Source: SLRI01 sp964393275 (GTDB lineage: Bacteria; Pseudomonadota; Alphaproteobacteria; Geminicoccales; Geminicoccaceae). Taken from it: DNA of 64,000 nt. The position numbers and the translations under genes were made by a program. Below the pieces are notes generated by a model. That model ran no database searches and was not told the origin of the DNA. It saw only the letters and a list, made by a program, of their open reading frames with translations. This document shows positions 33,690 through 41,944 of this stretch, one piece after another; position 1 is the first letter of the stretch; every line of letters starts with the position of its first letter. The DNA is taken from the NCBI GenBank assembly GCA_964393275.1, contig CAYMTA010000003.1:62001-126000 (forward strand), written 5' to 3'.

Positions 33690-34001
33690 CTAGTCGAAGG
33701 CGACGCGGTTCAGGATGCGGTTTTCCTGGGCGATCAGGTTGTTGGCCTCGCGGCTCTTCTTGAGGAAGGCGGTCCAGGCGGGGTCGGCGGCCATCGCGGC
33801 GCGGCGCTGCTCGCGGTCGGCGGCGGAGTCGTAAGCCCAGACGTGGACATAGGTGTTGATCGGGCCGGTCTCGGTGACGCCGTAGAGGACGGGCTGGCCC
33901 AGGTGCTTGGTCTGGGTGGCGTAGCCGTGCTCCTTGTAGAGGGCGAGCTGGGCGGCGACGGTGCCGGGCCGGCAGGTGTAGATGCGCATGTCGTAGATCA
34001 T
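33690..34001 (-). CDS. NIPSNAP-family protein
   Basis: This is a 103-residue single-domain protein of the dimeric alpha/beta-barrel superfamily. MIYDMRIYTCRPGTVAAQLALYKEHGY and TYVHVWAYDSAADREQRRAAMAADPAWTAFL are the two halves of a NIPSNAP domain. Bacterial members are often monooxygenase-like or of unknown role. The start at 34001 begins at the conserved MIYDMRIY, with AGGGGA upstream; the longer frame to 34064 is Pro/Ser-rich and unlikely. It lies 94 nt downstream of the antiporter gene on the same strand. Confidence 0.85.
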   Translation of the reverse strand: MIYDMRIYTCRPGTVAAQLALYKEHGYATQTKHLGQPVLYGVTETGPINTYVHVWAYDSAADREQRRAAMAADPAWTAFLKKSREANNLIAQENRILNRVAFD

Positions 34002-34095
34002 GGCGGGCGTCCCCTGATGCCTTGGCGATGGCGGCGAAAGGCGGCATGGCGGGGGCGATGTCAACCCTTCCGGCGGATCGGGGCCTTCCGGCCGG

Positions 34096-35241
34096 TCAGG
34101 GATTGAAGACCAGGACGACGTAGACCACGAAGATGACGAGGTGGACGGCGCCCTGCAGCATGTTGGTGCGCACGGCGCCGAAGGTCAGCATGCTCAAGAG
34201 CAGGGTGAGGACGAGCATCACGATCTCGGTGTCGCCGAGCCCGAGCACGATCGGGTGGCCGGTGACGACGCTGATGGCGAGCACGGCCGGGACGGTCAGC
34301 CCGATGGTGGCGAGCGCCGAGCCGAGGCAGATGTTGACCGAGCGCTGGATGCGGTTGGCGCGCGCGGCGCCGAGTGCCGCGAGCCCTTCCGGGGAGAGCA
34401 CGAGGACCGCGACGAGGACGCCGCCGAGCGCCTCGGGTGCCGCGAGCCTGGCGACGCCGAACTCGACCAGGGCCGCGAGCTTCTCCGAGAGCAGGATGAT
34501 GGGCAGCAGGGTCAGCACCAGGAGCACGGCGTGCCAGGGGATCGAGCGCGGCTTGCCGTGGGTGGGGCCGTGGTCGGTGCCGTGGTCGGGGCCGTGGGCT
34601 GAGTCGGTCTCGCCGGGCTGGACGAAGAAGGCGCGATGGCGGCGGGTCTGGGTGGCGAGGAAGGTGGCGTAGAGGGCGATGGTGATCGCGGCGAAGAGGA
34701 TCTCCTGCAGGGGGGTCAGGGTCGGGTCGGCCGTGGACTTGGTGAAGCGCGGCAGGATCAGCGCCATGGTGGCGAGCGGAATCAGCACGGCGAGGAAGGT
34801 TCGGGCACCCTGCAGGTTGAACTCCTGCTCGCCGTGCTTGAGGCCGCCGATCAGGAGTGCTGTGCCGACGACGCCGTTCAGGACGATCATGATCACCGCC
34901 ATCATGGTGTCGCGGGCGAGGGTCGGGTTGTCCTCGCCGGCGAGCATGATCGCGGCCATCAGGGCGACCTCGATGGCGGTCACGGCGAGCGTCAGGATCA
35001 GCGTGCCGTAGGGCTCGCCCAGGAGCTCGGCCAGGCCGTCGGCATGGCGGACCACGCCGAAGGCGCACCACAGCATGGCGGCGAAGATCCAGACGAAGAG
35101 GCCGGCGGTCGGCACCGGCTGGCCCAGCAGCGCGAACCAGGCCGAGCCCACGGTCATGAGCACGAGCGTGGTCAAGGCACCGCCGATGAGAGCGCTTTCC
35201 TCGCGCAGCGTCGCCATGGCGCCGACGTTCGATGTGGCCAT
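34096..35241 (-). CDS. Calcium/proton antiporter (ChaA/CaCA family)
   Basis: This is a 381-residue membrane protein with eleven or so helices in two inverted halves. The alpha repeats are GTLILTLAVTAIEVALMAAIML and GGVLVAVLVLSPEGLAALGAARANRIQRSVNICLGSALATIGLTVP, which carry the acidic residues expected for cation exchange. Between the halves is a cytosolic His/Asp loop with HGPDHGTDHGPTHG, a possible metal sensor. It exports Ca2+ (or Na+/K+) against H+ uptake. Start 35241 is chosen; the next in-frame Met is nine residues in and also possible. Confidence 0.88.
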   Translation of the reverse strand: MATSNVGAMATLREESALIGGALTTLVLMTVGSAWFALLGQPVPTAGLFVWIFAAMLWCAFGVVRHADGLAELLGEPYGTLILTLAVTAIEVALMAAIMLAGEDNPTLARDTMMAVIMIVLNGVVGTALLIGGLKHGEQEFNLQGARTFLAVLIPLATMALILPRFTKSTADPTLTPLQEILFAAITIALYATFLATQTRRHRAFFVQPGETDSAHGPDHGTDHGPTHGKPRSIPWHAVLLVLTLLPIILLSEKLAALVEFGVARLAAPEALGGVLVAVLVLSPEGLAALGAARANRIQRSVNICLGSALATIGLTVPAVLAISVVTGHPIVLGLGDTEIVMLVLTLLLSMLTFGAVRTNMLQGAVHLVIFVVYVVLVFNP

Positions 35242-35380
35242 GTCACCATCCCGGGTTGTTCGCAGGTCGGTGCCCTGATAGCCGCTCCGGCCGCCCGTGG
35301 CCATGCGCGGGCCCTGGCTTTCCCATCGACCAGCGCCGTGCGCCTGCGCCAGAAGCGGCATATCAAAGGGGGAGGATAAG

Positions 35381-35640
35381 ATGACGAGACTGTCCGGACG
35401 CGGCCTGTTGGCGGCGACGGCCCTCGCCGCTGCCGCCATCGCGGCGCCAACGTGCTTGAGCAGCTCGGCAACCCGCTGCTCTTCATCACGTCCAGGCTGG
35501 CGGAGATCAGCTTCGAGCGGATGTCGATCGCGATCGTGCCCTGGCTGATCCCGCTCCTGGTCGTGCTGGTGCTCCTCTCGCTCTGGCCGCCGCTCTCGAC
35601 CTTCCTGCCCGGCCTCTTTCTCGGCCGGCCGGGGTTTTGA
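35381..35640 (+). pseudogene. Deletion scar of a second TRAP operon: dctP signal peptide joined to dctM 3' end
   Basis: An intact ribosome site (GGGGGAGGATAAG) and ATG at 35381 begin MTRLSGRGLLAATALAAAAI, a DctP-type signal peptide, up to AAPT. At about 35452 the sequence switches to another frame, reading LEQLGNPLLFITSRLAEISF and then PWLIPLLVVLVLLSLWPPLS to a stop at 35640. That second part aligns with the C-terminus of the intact DctM at 29.3-29.46 kb (LYVLAKVTNIPF and PFLVPLVVVLILVTFIPQLS). The rest of dctP, dctQ and most of dctM are missing, so an internal deletion of about 2.5-3 kb is inferred. The residual message is out of frame. Confidence 0.75.
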
Positions 35641-35823
35641 GACGGCGTGCCCGGATCGCCGCGGCCGCGCCCTTGGCGGGCTTTCGGTAGACAATCGACC
35701 GTTCGAGGAGCACCGTCGAATCCAGGAACGGACAGGCTGGCCGGCAGGGGCTTTGCGGCACGGGGGGATCGCAAGGCAGGGTTGGTCGTCGCCCCTTCAA
35801 CAGACATCTGGAATCGGAGCGCC

Positions 35824-37431
35824 ATGCTCAAGCACCTGCCGATCGCCGTTGCCGCGGCCTATGCGCTCGTGTCGCCGCTGCAAGCCCGAGCAGACACGTC
35901 CGTCCCACCGTCGGTCGTGACACCCGATGTCGTGGAGACATCGCGCGGCACGTTCGACTTCGAGGACGGCGTGCCGACCGAAGCGACCGCCACGGCGCTC
36001 TACGATCAGCTCGACTTCACCTACGCGTACCGCGCCTTCATGGACACGATGCGTGGCGTCAGCATTCGCGCGCTGCGCCGCGGGATGGAGGACATGGGCG
36101 TCAAGCAGAACGAGGTGATGGTCTTCTCGGAGCTGATGGACGCGAAGTCGCTGTTCTTGACCCCGAACGCCGACACGATCTACGTCATGGGCTGGCTCGA
36201 CCTCAGCGACGGCCCGGTGGTGATCGAATCGCCACCCGAGTTTCTCGGCATCGTGCAGGACGCCTGGTTCCACTGGGTGACCGACCTGGGCAACCCGGGA
36301 CCCGACCGCGGCCTCGGCGGCAAGTATCTCATCGTCCCGCCCGGCTACGACGGCGAGCTGCCCGAAGGCGGCTACTTCGTCGCCCATGCGAGCACGACCG
36401 GCATCCTCTGGTTCGGCCGCTCGTTCCTGAAGGACGGGCGCGACCCGAAGCCGTCCGTGGACACGATCAAAGCGGCGACCAAGGTCTACCCGTACGTGCC
36501 GGGCGGCTTCGGCACGCCGATCGCGGCGTTCCTCGCCGGCAACGCCCATCTGGGCAAGATCACCGAGCCGCCGGCGACCGTCTTCCACGAGGGGAGCGGC
36601 AAGGCGATGAACACGCTGCCGCCGAACGACTGGAGCTATTTCGAGCTTCTGAATCAGGTGGTGCAGGAGGAGCCCGCGACCTCGCTCGACGTCGAGCTGA
36701 TGGGGCCGATCGCGGCCCTCGGCATCGTCAGGGGACAGCCCTTCGCGCCCGACGAGCGCATGAAGGGGATCATGACGGGCGCGGTGGCGGTGGCGAACGC
36801 CGCGTCGCGCAACGTCTTCATCAACCCGCGCGACCCCGACTGGTTCTATTACCCGGACTCGTCCTGGTTCAACATGCTCTTCGAGAGCGGGTACGAGTTC
36901 GAGACGCCGATTCCCGAGATCACGCCGGAGGGTGCCAAGCCGTTCCCGCCGACCGGCTACCGGCAGATGGATGCGCGCACGGCCTTCTTCTACGGCGTGA
37001 CCGGGATCACGCCGGCGATGGCGATGCGACTGACGGGCGTCGGCTCGCAATACCTGCTGACGGCGAGGGACGCCGACAGGAACTACTTCGACGGGTCCAG
37101 GACCTACCGGGTCACGCTGCCGAAGGGCATTCCGGAGGCGAACTTCTGGTCGCTCACGGTCTACGACAACATGACCCGCTCGATGCTCGACACGCCCCAG
37201 CGCTACCCGCGAGCGGGCAGCCAGAGCTACCCGTCGCCCGCGGCGGAAGCCGACGCCGACGGCTCCACGACGGTCTGGTTCTCGCCGACCCAGCCGGAGG
37301 GCGTCGGCCGGGGCAACTGGATCCAGACGATGCCGGACAAGGGCTGGTTCGTGGGCCTGCGGCTCTACAGCCCGCTCGAGCCGTTCTTCGACAAGAGCTG
37401 GCGGATCAGCGAGATCGAGCTCGTCGAATGA
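35824..37431 (+). CDS. DUF1254/DUF1214 exported protein
   Basis: This is a 535-residue exported protein with a short signal peptide (about 1-24, ending ARA-D). The DUF1254 domain spans about 65-200 (FMDTMRG, NEVMVFSELMDAKSLFLTPNADTIYVMGWLDLSDGPVVIESP), and the DUF1214 domain is C-terminal (FWSLTVYDNMTRSMLDTPQRYPRAGSQ...WFSPTQPEG..NWIQT..GKGWF-like). These domains occur together in periplasmic proteins of unclear, possibly redox or envelope, function. Start 35824 has CGGAGC upstream; the open frame extends to 35647 without a ribosome site. It stands alone between the TRAP scar and the sugar transporter. Confidence 0.88.
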   Translation: MLKHLPIAVAAAYALVSPLQARADTSVPPSVVTPDVVETSRGTFDFEDGVPTEATATALYDQLDFTYAYRAFMDTMRGVSIRALRRGMEDMGVKQNEVMVFSELMDAKSLFLTPNADTIYVMGWLDLSDGPVVIESPPEFLGIVQDAWFHWVTDLGNPGPDRGLGGKYLIVPPGYDGELPEGGYFVAHASTTGILWFGRSFLKDGRDPKPSVDTIKAATKVYPYVPGGFGTPIAAFLAGNAHLGKITEPPATVFHEGSGKAMNTLPPNDWSYFELLNQVVQEEPATSLDVELMGPIAALGIVRGQPFAPDERMKGIMTGAVAVANAASRNVFINPRDPDWFYYPDSSWFNMLFESGYEFETPIPEITPEGAKPFPPTGYRQMDARTAFFYGVTGITPAMAMRLTGVGSQYLLTARDADRNYFDGSRTYRVTLPKGIPEANFWSLTVYDNMTRSMLDTPQRYPRAGSQSYPSPAAEADADGSTTVWFSPTQPEGVGRGNWIQTMPDKGWFVGLRLYSPLEPFFDKSWRISEIELVE

Positions 37432-37502
37432 GGCTCTGAGACCGCCGCCGGGCGAGTTGCGGGCGGCTGGGCCCGCGTCCTTCGCGGCCGCGGCGGATCA
37501 TC

Positions 37503-38291
37503 TCAGGCGGCGGCCGCTTCGGGCGGCGCCATCGCACCGGTCATCAGCGCCACGGCGTCCGACATGGAGATGGTCTTCGGGTCGACGACGCAGAGCCGGC
37601 TGCCGAGGCGGTGGATGTGGATGCGGTCGGCGACCTCGAAGACGTGCGGCATGTTGTGCGAGATGAGCACGATCGGCATGCCGCGCGAGCGGACGTCGAG
37701 GATGAGGTCGAGCACGCGCCGGCTTTCCTTGACGCCAAGCGCCGCGGTCGGCTCGTCCATGACCACGAACTTCCGGGCGAAGGCGGCGGCCCGGGCGACG
37801 GCGACCCCCTGGCGCTGGCCGCCGGAGAGCGTCTCGACGAGCTGGTTGATGTTCTGGATCGTCATCAGGCCGAGCTCGGACAGCTTCGCCCGGGCGACGG
37901 CGTGCATCTGCTTGCGATCCAGCATCATCAGGTACTTGCCGAGCCAGTCCTGGCGCCTGATCTCGCGGCCGAGGAAGAGGTTGTCGGCGATCGAGAGGGC
38001 CGGCGAGAGAGCGAGATTCTGGTAGACGATCTCGATGCCCTTGGCCTGCGCCTCGATCGGGCTGGCGAACCGGACGGGCTCGCCGTCCAGCTCCAGAACC
38101 CCCTCGTCGGGGGTGACCGCGCCGCAGATCGACTTCACCATGGTCGACTTGCCGGCGCCGTTGTCGCCGATCACGGCGAGGATCTCGCCGGGCATGAGAT
38201 CGAAGTCGGCCTTGTTCATGGCGACCACGCGGCCGTAGCGCTTGGTGAGGCCGCGGCCCTTGACGAGGGGCCTGGTGTTCTCGGACATCAT
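37503..38291 (-). CDS. frcA: Sugar ABC transporter ATP-binding protein (FrcA-like)
   Basis: This is a 262-residue single-domain ATPase of the carbohydrate uptake (CUT2) class. Walker A is GDNGAGKST, the signature LSGGQRQG, and Walker B FVVMDEPTAALG, with switch His in LISHNM. Unlike the RbsA/XylG type, it is a half-length protein with one nucleotide domain, as in FrcA of Sinorhizobium. It energises import through the permease encoded just upstream. Start 38291 overlaps the permease stop as ATGA; a second ATG follows immediately. Confidence 0.88.
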   Translation of the reverse strand: MMSENTRPLVKGRGLTKRYGRVVAMNKADFDLMPGEILAVIGDNGAGKSTMVKSICGAVTPDEGVLELDGEPVRFASPIEAQAKGIEIVYQNLALSPALSIADNLFLGREIRRQDWLGKYLMMLDRKQMHAVARAKLSELGLMTIQNINQLVETLSGGQRQGVAVARAAAFARKFVVMDEPTAALGVKESRRVLDLILDVRSRGMPIVLISHNMPHVFEVADRIHIHRLGSRLCVVDPKTISMSDAVALMTGAMAPPEAAAA

Positions 38292-39376
38292 GCGGAGACC
38301 TTTCTCAGCCACTGGTCGATGGCGACGGCGATGATGATCAGGGCGCCGACGGCGAACTGCTGCCAGAGCACGTCGACGCCGGAGAGGTTGAGGCCGGAGC
38401 GGAAGACGCCGACGATCAGGGCACCGACGAGCGTGCCGATGATCGAGCCGCGGCCGCCGAAGAGCGAGGTGCCGCCGATCACCACGGCGGTGATGGCGTC
38501 GAGATTGCCCTCGAAGAAGCTCTGCGGGCTGACCGAGCCGACGCGGCCGATCGCGACCCAGCCGGCGAAGGCGCAGAGGCCGCCGGCGACGGCGTAGACC
38601 GAGAGCAGCACGCGGTTGGTGTCGATGCCGGAGAGGGCGGCGGCCTCGCGGTCGTCGCCGATGGCGTAGACGTGGCGGCCCCAGCCGGTCCAGTTCAGCA
38701 CGTACCAGAAGATGATGAAGAGCAGCAGCATCATCACCGAGCCCGTGGTGAACTGCGCGCCGAAGAGGGAGAAGGTGCCGCCGAAGACCTTGAGCAGCGG
38801 GGCCGCGGCGTCGATGTCCTGGCTCCTGATGCTCTGGCCGGCGGAGAGCCAGAGGACGATGGCGAAGAAGATCTTCCAGGTGCCGAGGGTGACGATGAAG
38901 GGCGGCAGGCGGAAGACGGTGACGAGGCCGCCATTGATGGCGCCGCAGAGGATGCCGCAGACGAGGCCGATGGGCACGGCGATGACCGACGGGATGCCGA
39001 GATTGACGCCGAGCCCGCCCATGACGACGGTCGCCAGCACCATGATGGCGGCGATCGAGAGATCGATGCCGGCGGTCAGGATGATCAGCGTCTGGGCGAT
39101 GCCGAGAATGCCGATGATCGTCACCTGCTGGATGACCAGGGTCAGGTTGAAGGGCGTGAAGAAGTTGTCGGCGATGGCGCCGAAGGCGAGGGCGCTGAGC
39201 GCCAGGACGATCACCGGCACGATGGTCGGGTTGGAGTGGAGGAAGTGCTGGACGTGCGAGAGCGGGCTGCGCTTCGGCTCGTCGAACTGCGCCACCTCGC
39301 TGGCGCCGGTGGCGAGCACCTTCTCGAACTCCTGCATCTCACGCGGGCCAGTCGGCGCGCCGCTGGATTCTGTCAT
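38288..39376 (-). CDS. frcC: Sugar ABC transporter permease (FrcC-like)
   Basis: This is a 362-residue CUT2-family permease with about nine helices. It contains GILGIAQTLIILTAGIDLSIAAIMVLATVVMGG and NTNRVLLSVYA-like region GIDTNRVLLSVYAVAGGLCAFAGWV, followed by TAVVIGGTSLFGGRGSIIGTLVGALIVGVFRSGLNL. These are the conserved blocks of RbsC/FrcC permeases. The N-terminal 50 residues are hydrophilic and longer than in RbsC, as in FrcC. It lies between the binding protein (95-nt gap with a hairpin) and the ATPase (4-nt overlap). Confidence 0.9.
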   Translation of the reverse strand: MTESSGAPTGPREMQEFEKVLATGASEVAQFDEPKRSPLSHVQHFLHSNPTIVPVIVLALSALAFGAIADNFFTPFNLTLVIQQVTIIGILGIAQTLIILTAGIDLSIAAIMVLATVVMGGLGVNLGIPSVIAVPIGLVCGILCGAINGGLVTVFRLPPFIVTLGTWKIFFAIVLWLSAGQSIRSQDIDAAAPLLKVFGGTFSLFGAQFTTGSVMMLLLFIIFWYVLNWTGWGRHVYAIGDDREAAALSGIDTNRVLLSVYAVAGGLCAFAGWVAIGRVGSVSPQSFFEGNLDAITAVVIGGTSLFGGRGSIIGTLVGALIVGVFRSGLNLSGVDVLWQQFAVGALIIIAVAIDQWLRKVSA

Positions 39377-39396
39377 CGGGCCCTCCCCGGGGGTTG

Positions 39397-39436
39397 GACG
39401 GCGCGGGTGCAGGCGGTTGCCCGCTCCCGCGCCGTC
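39397..39436 (-). other. Intercistronic stem-loop between sugar-binding protein and permease genes
   Basis: GACGGCGCGGG (39397-39407) and CCCGCGCCGTC (39426-39436) are perfect 11-bp arms around an 18-nt loop, placed in the 95-nt gap downstream of the binding-protein stop. Such hairpins commonly protect the upstream message or partly terminate, giving excess binding protein over permease. No T-run follows. Confidence 0.6.
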
Positions 39437-39471
39437 GCGGCTGGACGTCGACTATACGGGCTGGTGCCGGC

Positions 39472-40482
39472 TCAGCCCCAGCACTTGTCCAGCGCCTCCT
39501 TCGAGCTGATCGAGGGGATGCCCTCGACCGGCTGGTCGGTGACCAGCTCGACCCCGGTGTTGAAGAAGTCGAGGCCCTCGGAGGTCTTCGGCTTCTCGCC
39601 GGTCTCGGCGTAAGCCTTGACCGCCTCGACACCCATCGACGCCATGAGCAGCGGGAACTGCATCGAGGTGGCGCCGATGATGCCCTCCTGGACGTTCCTC
39701 ACGCCCGGGCAGCCGCCATCGACCGAGACGATGAGCGCCTGGTCGGCGAAGCCGAAGGCCTTGAGCGCCTCGTAGGCGCCGGCCGCGGCCGGCTCGTTGA
39801 TGGTGTAGACGACGTTGATCCCCTGGTCGCGCTGCAGCAGGTTCTCCATGGCGGTGCGGCCGCCTTCCTCCGCACCCTGGGTGATGTCGTTGCCGACGAT
39901 GCGCGGATCGTCCTCGTCGCGCATCCGCTTCGGGTCCTTCACGTCGATGCCGAAGCCCTGGAGGAAGCCCTGGTTGCGGAGCACGTCGACCGAGATCTCG
40001 GCCTCGCTCAGATCGAGGAGGGCGATCCTGGCGTTGGCCGCCTCGTCGCCGAGGGTGGCGGCCGCCCACTCGCCGATCAGCAGGCCGGCCTGGAAGTTGT
40101 CGGTGGCGAAGGTGGCGTCGGCCGCATCGGCCGGCTCGAGCGGGGTGTCGAGGGCGATCACCAGGAGGCCCGCGTCGCGCGCCTTCTGCACGGTCGGCAC
40201 GATGCCGGCGGAGTCCGATGGCGTGATCAGGATGCCCTTGGCGCCGGCGGCGATCAGGCTCTCGATGGCCTCGACCTGGGTCTCGTTGTCGCCGTCGTAC
40301 TTGCCGGCATAGGCGCGCAGCTCCATGCCGAGCTCGGTGGCCTTGGCCTCGGCACCCTCCTTCATCTTGACGAAGAACGGGTTGGTGTCGGTCTTGGTGA
40401 TCAGGCCGACGATCTCGGCGGCGCCGGCCGAGGCGGCGAGGGCGAGGGTGGCGGTGGCGGCGAGGAGGGTCGTGCGAAGCAT
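39472..40482 (-). CDS. frcB: Sugar ABC transporter substrate-binding protein (FrcB-like)
   Basis: This is a 336-residue periplasmic binding protein with a signal peptide of about 21 residues (cleavage near AGA-A). The type I fold opens EIVGLITKTDTNPFFVKMKEGAEAKA. Ligand-contact segments are ILITPSDSAGIVP, ALDTPLEP, TDNFQAG and VYTINEPAAAGAYEAL. The combination NPFFVKM, SDS and NEP matches the fructose/mannose/ribose receptor FrcB. It would bind the sugar and deliver it to the FrcC-like permease. It is divergent from the ROK regulator, with a nested palindrome in between. Confidence 0.88.
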   Translation of the reverse strand: MLRTTLLAATATLALAASAGAAEIVGLITKTDTNPFFVKMKEGAEAKATELGMELRAYAGKYDGDNETQVEAIESLIAAGAKGILITPSDSAGIVPTVQKARDAGLLVIALDTPLEPADAADATFATDNFQAGLLIGEWAAATLGDEAANARIALLDLSEAEISVDVLRNQGFLQGFGIDVKDPKRMRDEDDPRIVGNDITQGAEEGGRTAMENLLQRDQGINVVYTINEPAAAGAYEALKAFGFADQALIVSVDGGCPGVRNVQEGIIGATSMQFPLLMASMGVEAVKAYAETGEKPKTSEGLDFFNTGVELVTDQPVEGIPSISSKEALDKCWG

Positions 40483-40551
40483 GCGTTTATCTCCCTGGGG
40501 GATGCGGGCGTCTCCCGCATTCGCGCGATGTAGGCGCGGGCCGGACCGCCT

Positions 40552-40586
40552 GTCAATAAGTAAATCAGTCGGATTTAAGAATTGAC
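40552..40586. promoter_or_regulatory. Nested palindrome, candidate ROK-regulator operator
   Basis: Two concentric inverted repeats share the centre 40569. The outer one is GTCAAT (40552-40557) with ATTGAC (40581-40586), and the inner one is TAAATC (40561-40566) with GATTTA (40572-40577). It is AT-rich against the local GC background and sits 70 nt before the binding-protein start and 61 nt before the ROK gene start. Its position in the divergent promoter makes it the best candidate operator for both. Confidence 0.65.
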
Positions 40587-40646
40587 GGGCCGGCTGGAGG
40601 CTGGCATGGATGCTCGAGCGAACGAGCCGCAGCCGAGGAGCGCCGC

Positions 40647-41870
40647 ATGGACGACGCCCAGACCATCGAGCCAGCCACCGTGGTCCGGAGCGCCAGCCCC
40701 GGCACCAACCAGACGGGGGTGCGCGCCTACAACGAGCGGCTGGTCCTGTCCCTGATCCGCCGCCACGGCAGCCTCGCCAAGGCGGCGATCGCGCGGCTCA
40801 CCGGCCTCTCGGCGCAGACCGTCTCGGTCATCGTCAAGGAGCTCGAGGCCGACGGGCTTCTGGTGCGCGAGCAGAAGCTGCGCGGACGGGTCGGCCAGCC
40901 CTCGGTGCCCTTCAGCCTCGATCCCGAAGGCAGCTATGGCATCGGCTTCAAGATCGGCCGGCGCAGCGCCGAGGCGGTGCTGCTCGGCTTCACCGGCGAG
41001 GTGCTGGCCACCCGGCGGCGCACCTACCGCTACCCGATGCCGGCGGAGCTCCAGGCGTTCGCCGAGGCGAGCATCGCGGAGCTGCTCGCCAGCCTCGCGC
41101 CATCGGCACGCCGCCGGGTCAGCGGCATCGGCGTCGCGATCCCGTTCGAGATCTGGAGCTGGGCCGAGGAGACGGGCGCCCCGCAGGAGGAGCTCGACCG
41201 CTGGCGCGACGCCGATCTCCCCGGCGCCCTCGGCCAGCGTTTCGCGCTGCCGGTCCATGCCTGCAACGACATCACCGCCGCCTGCGGCGCCGAGCTCGTG
41301 TTCGGCGAGGGCGGCAGGTTCCAGGATTTTCTCTATGTCTATGTCGGTGCCTTCGTCGGCGGCGGCGTCGTGCTCGGCGGCAGCGTCTTTCCGGGGCGCA
41401 CCGGCAATGCCGGGGCCTTGGGCTCGCTCCTCGTGCCCGACGGGCAGGGCGGCGCCCAGCAATTGATCCGTCGCGCCTCGATCTACCTGCTCGAGGCCCG
41501 GCTCGCCGCGGCCGGCGCCGATCCGGAGGGGATCTGGCGCTCCACCGAATGCTGGTCCGGGCCCCGTCCGGTGATCGACGCCTGGCTCGAGACGACGGCC
41601 GAGGCGCTGGCGATCGCCGTGGTCTCGGCCTGCTCGCTGATCGATTTCGAGGCGGTGGTGGTCGACGGCGCCCTGCCCGCGACCGAGCGCCGGCATCTCG
41701 TGGACCGGCTGCGGGTGGCGCTCGGGCGGGTCGAGCGGCAGGGGCTGAGCCCGTTCGAGGTGGTCGAAGGCACCCTCGGCACGGTTGCCCGCGCCATGGG
41801 CGGCGCCTGCCTGCCGCTGCTCGCCGACTTCGCCGCCGATCGGGAAGTGCTGTTCAAGGACAGGGGCTGA
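40647..41870 (+). CDS. ROK-family transcriptional regulator of the sugar locus
   Basis: This is a 407-residue protein with an N-terminal winged helix (NERLVLSLIRRHGSLAKAAIARLTGLSAQTVSVIVKELEADGLLV) fused to a ROK sugar-kinase-like domain (GIGFKIGRRSAEAVLLGFTGEV...YVYVGAFVGGGVVLGGSVFPGRTGNAGALG). The ROK zinc cluster of CxCGxxGC type is absent or altered. It probably represses the frcB-C-A-like operon and its own downstream metabolic genes in the absence of sugar, like FrcR. Kinase activity is unlikely. Start 40647 has CCGAGGAGC upstream. Confidence 0.87.
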   Translation: MDDAQTIEPATVVRSASPGTNQTGVRAYNERLVLSLIRRHGSLAKAAIARLTGLSAQTVSVIVKELEADGLLVREQKLRGRVGQPSVPFSLDPEGSYGIGFKIGRRSAEAVLLGFTGEVLATRRRTYRYPMPAELQAFAEASIAELLASLAPSARRRVSGIGVAIPFEIWSWAEETGAPQEELDRWRDADLPGALGQRFALPVHACNDITAACGAELVFGEGGRFQDFLYVYVGAFVGGGVVLGGSVFPGRTGNAGALGSLLVPDGQGGAQQLIRRASIYLLEARLAAAGADPEGIWRSTECWSGPRPVIDAWLETTAEALAIAVVSACSLIDFEAVVVDGALPATERRHLVDRLRVALGRVERQGLSPFEVVEGTLGTVARAMGGACLPLLADFAADREVLFKDRG

Positions 41871-41944
41871 TCGGATGCAGCGCGGGCCGTCCGATTGTCG
41901 AACGCGAAGAGGGCGCCTAGCCTTGCAAGCTCCGAGGCGGCCGA

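Noticed and set aside
33465..34106. A 213-residue plus-strand open frame in and after repeat copy 2
   Set aside because: From 33690 on it is antisense to the NIPSNAP gene, and before that it is repeat sequence without codon bias.
35297..35548. An 83-residue protein containing the dctP signal peptide
   Set aside because: Downstream of AAPT the frame reads antisense-like Ser/Arg sequence; the conserved reading switches to the dctM frame, so this is a scar and not a functional small gene.
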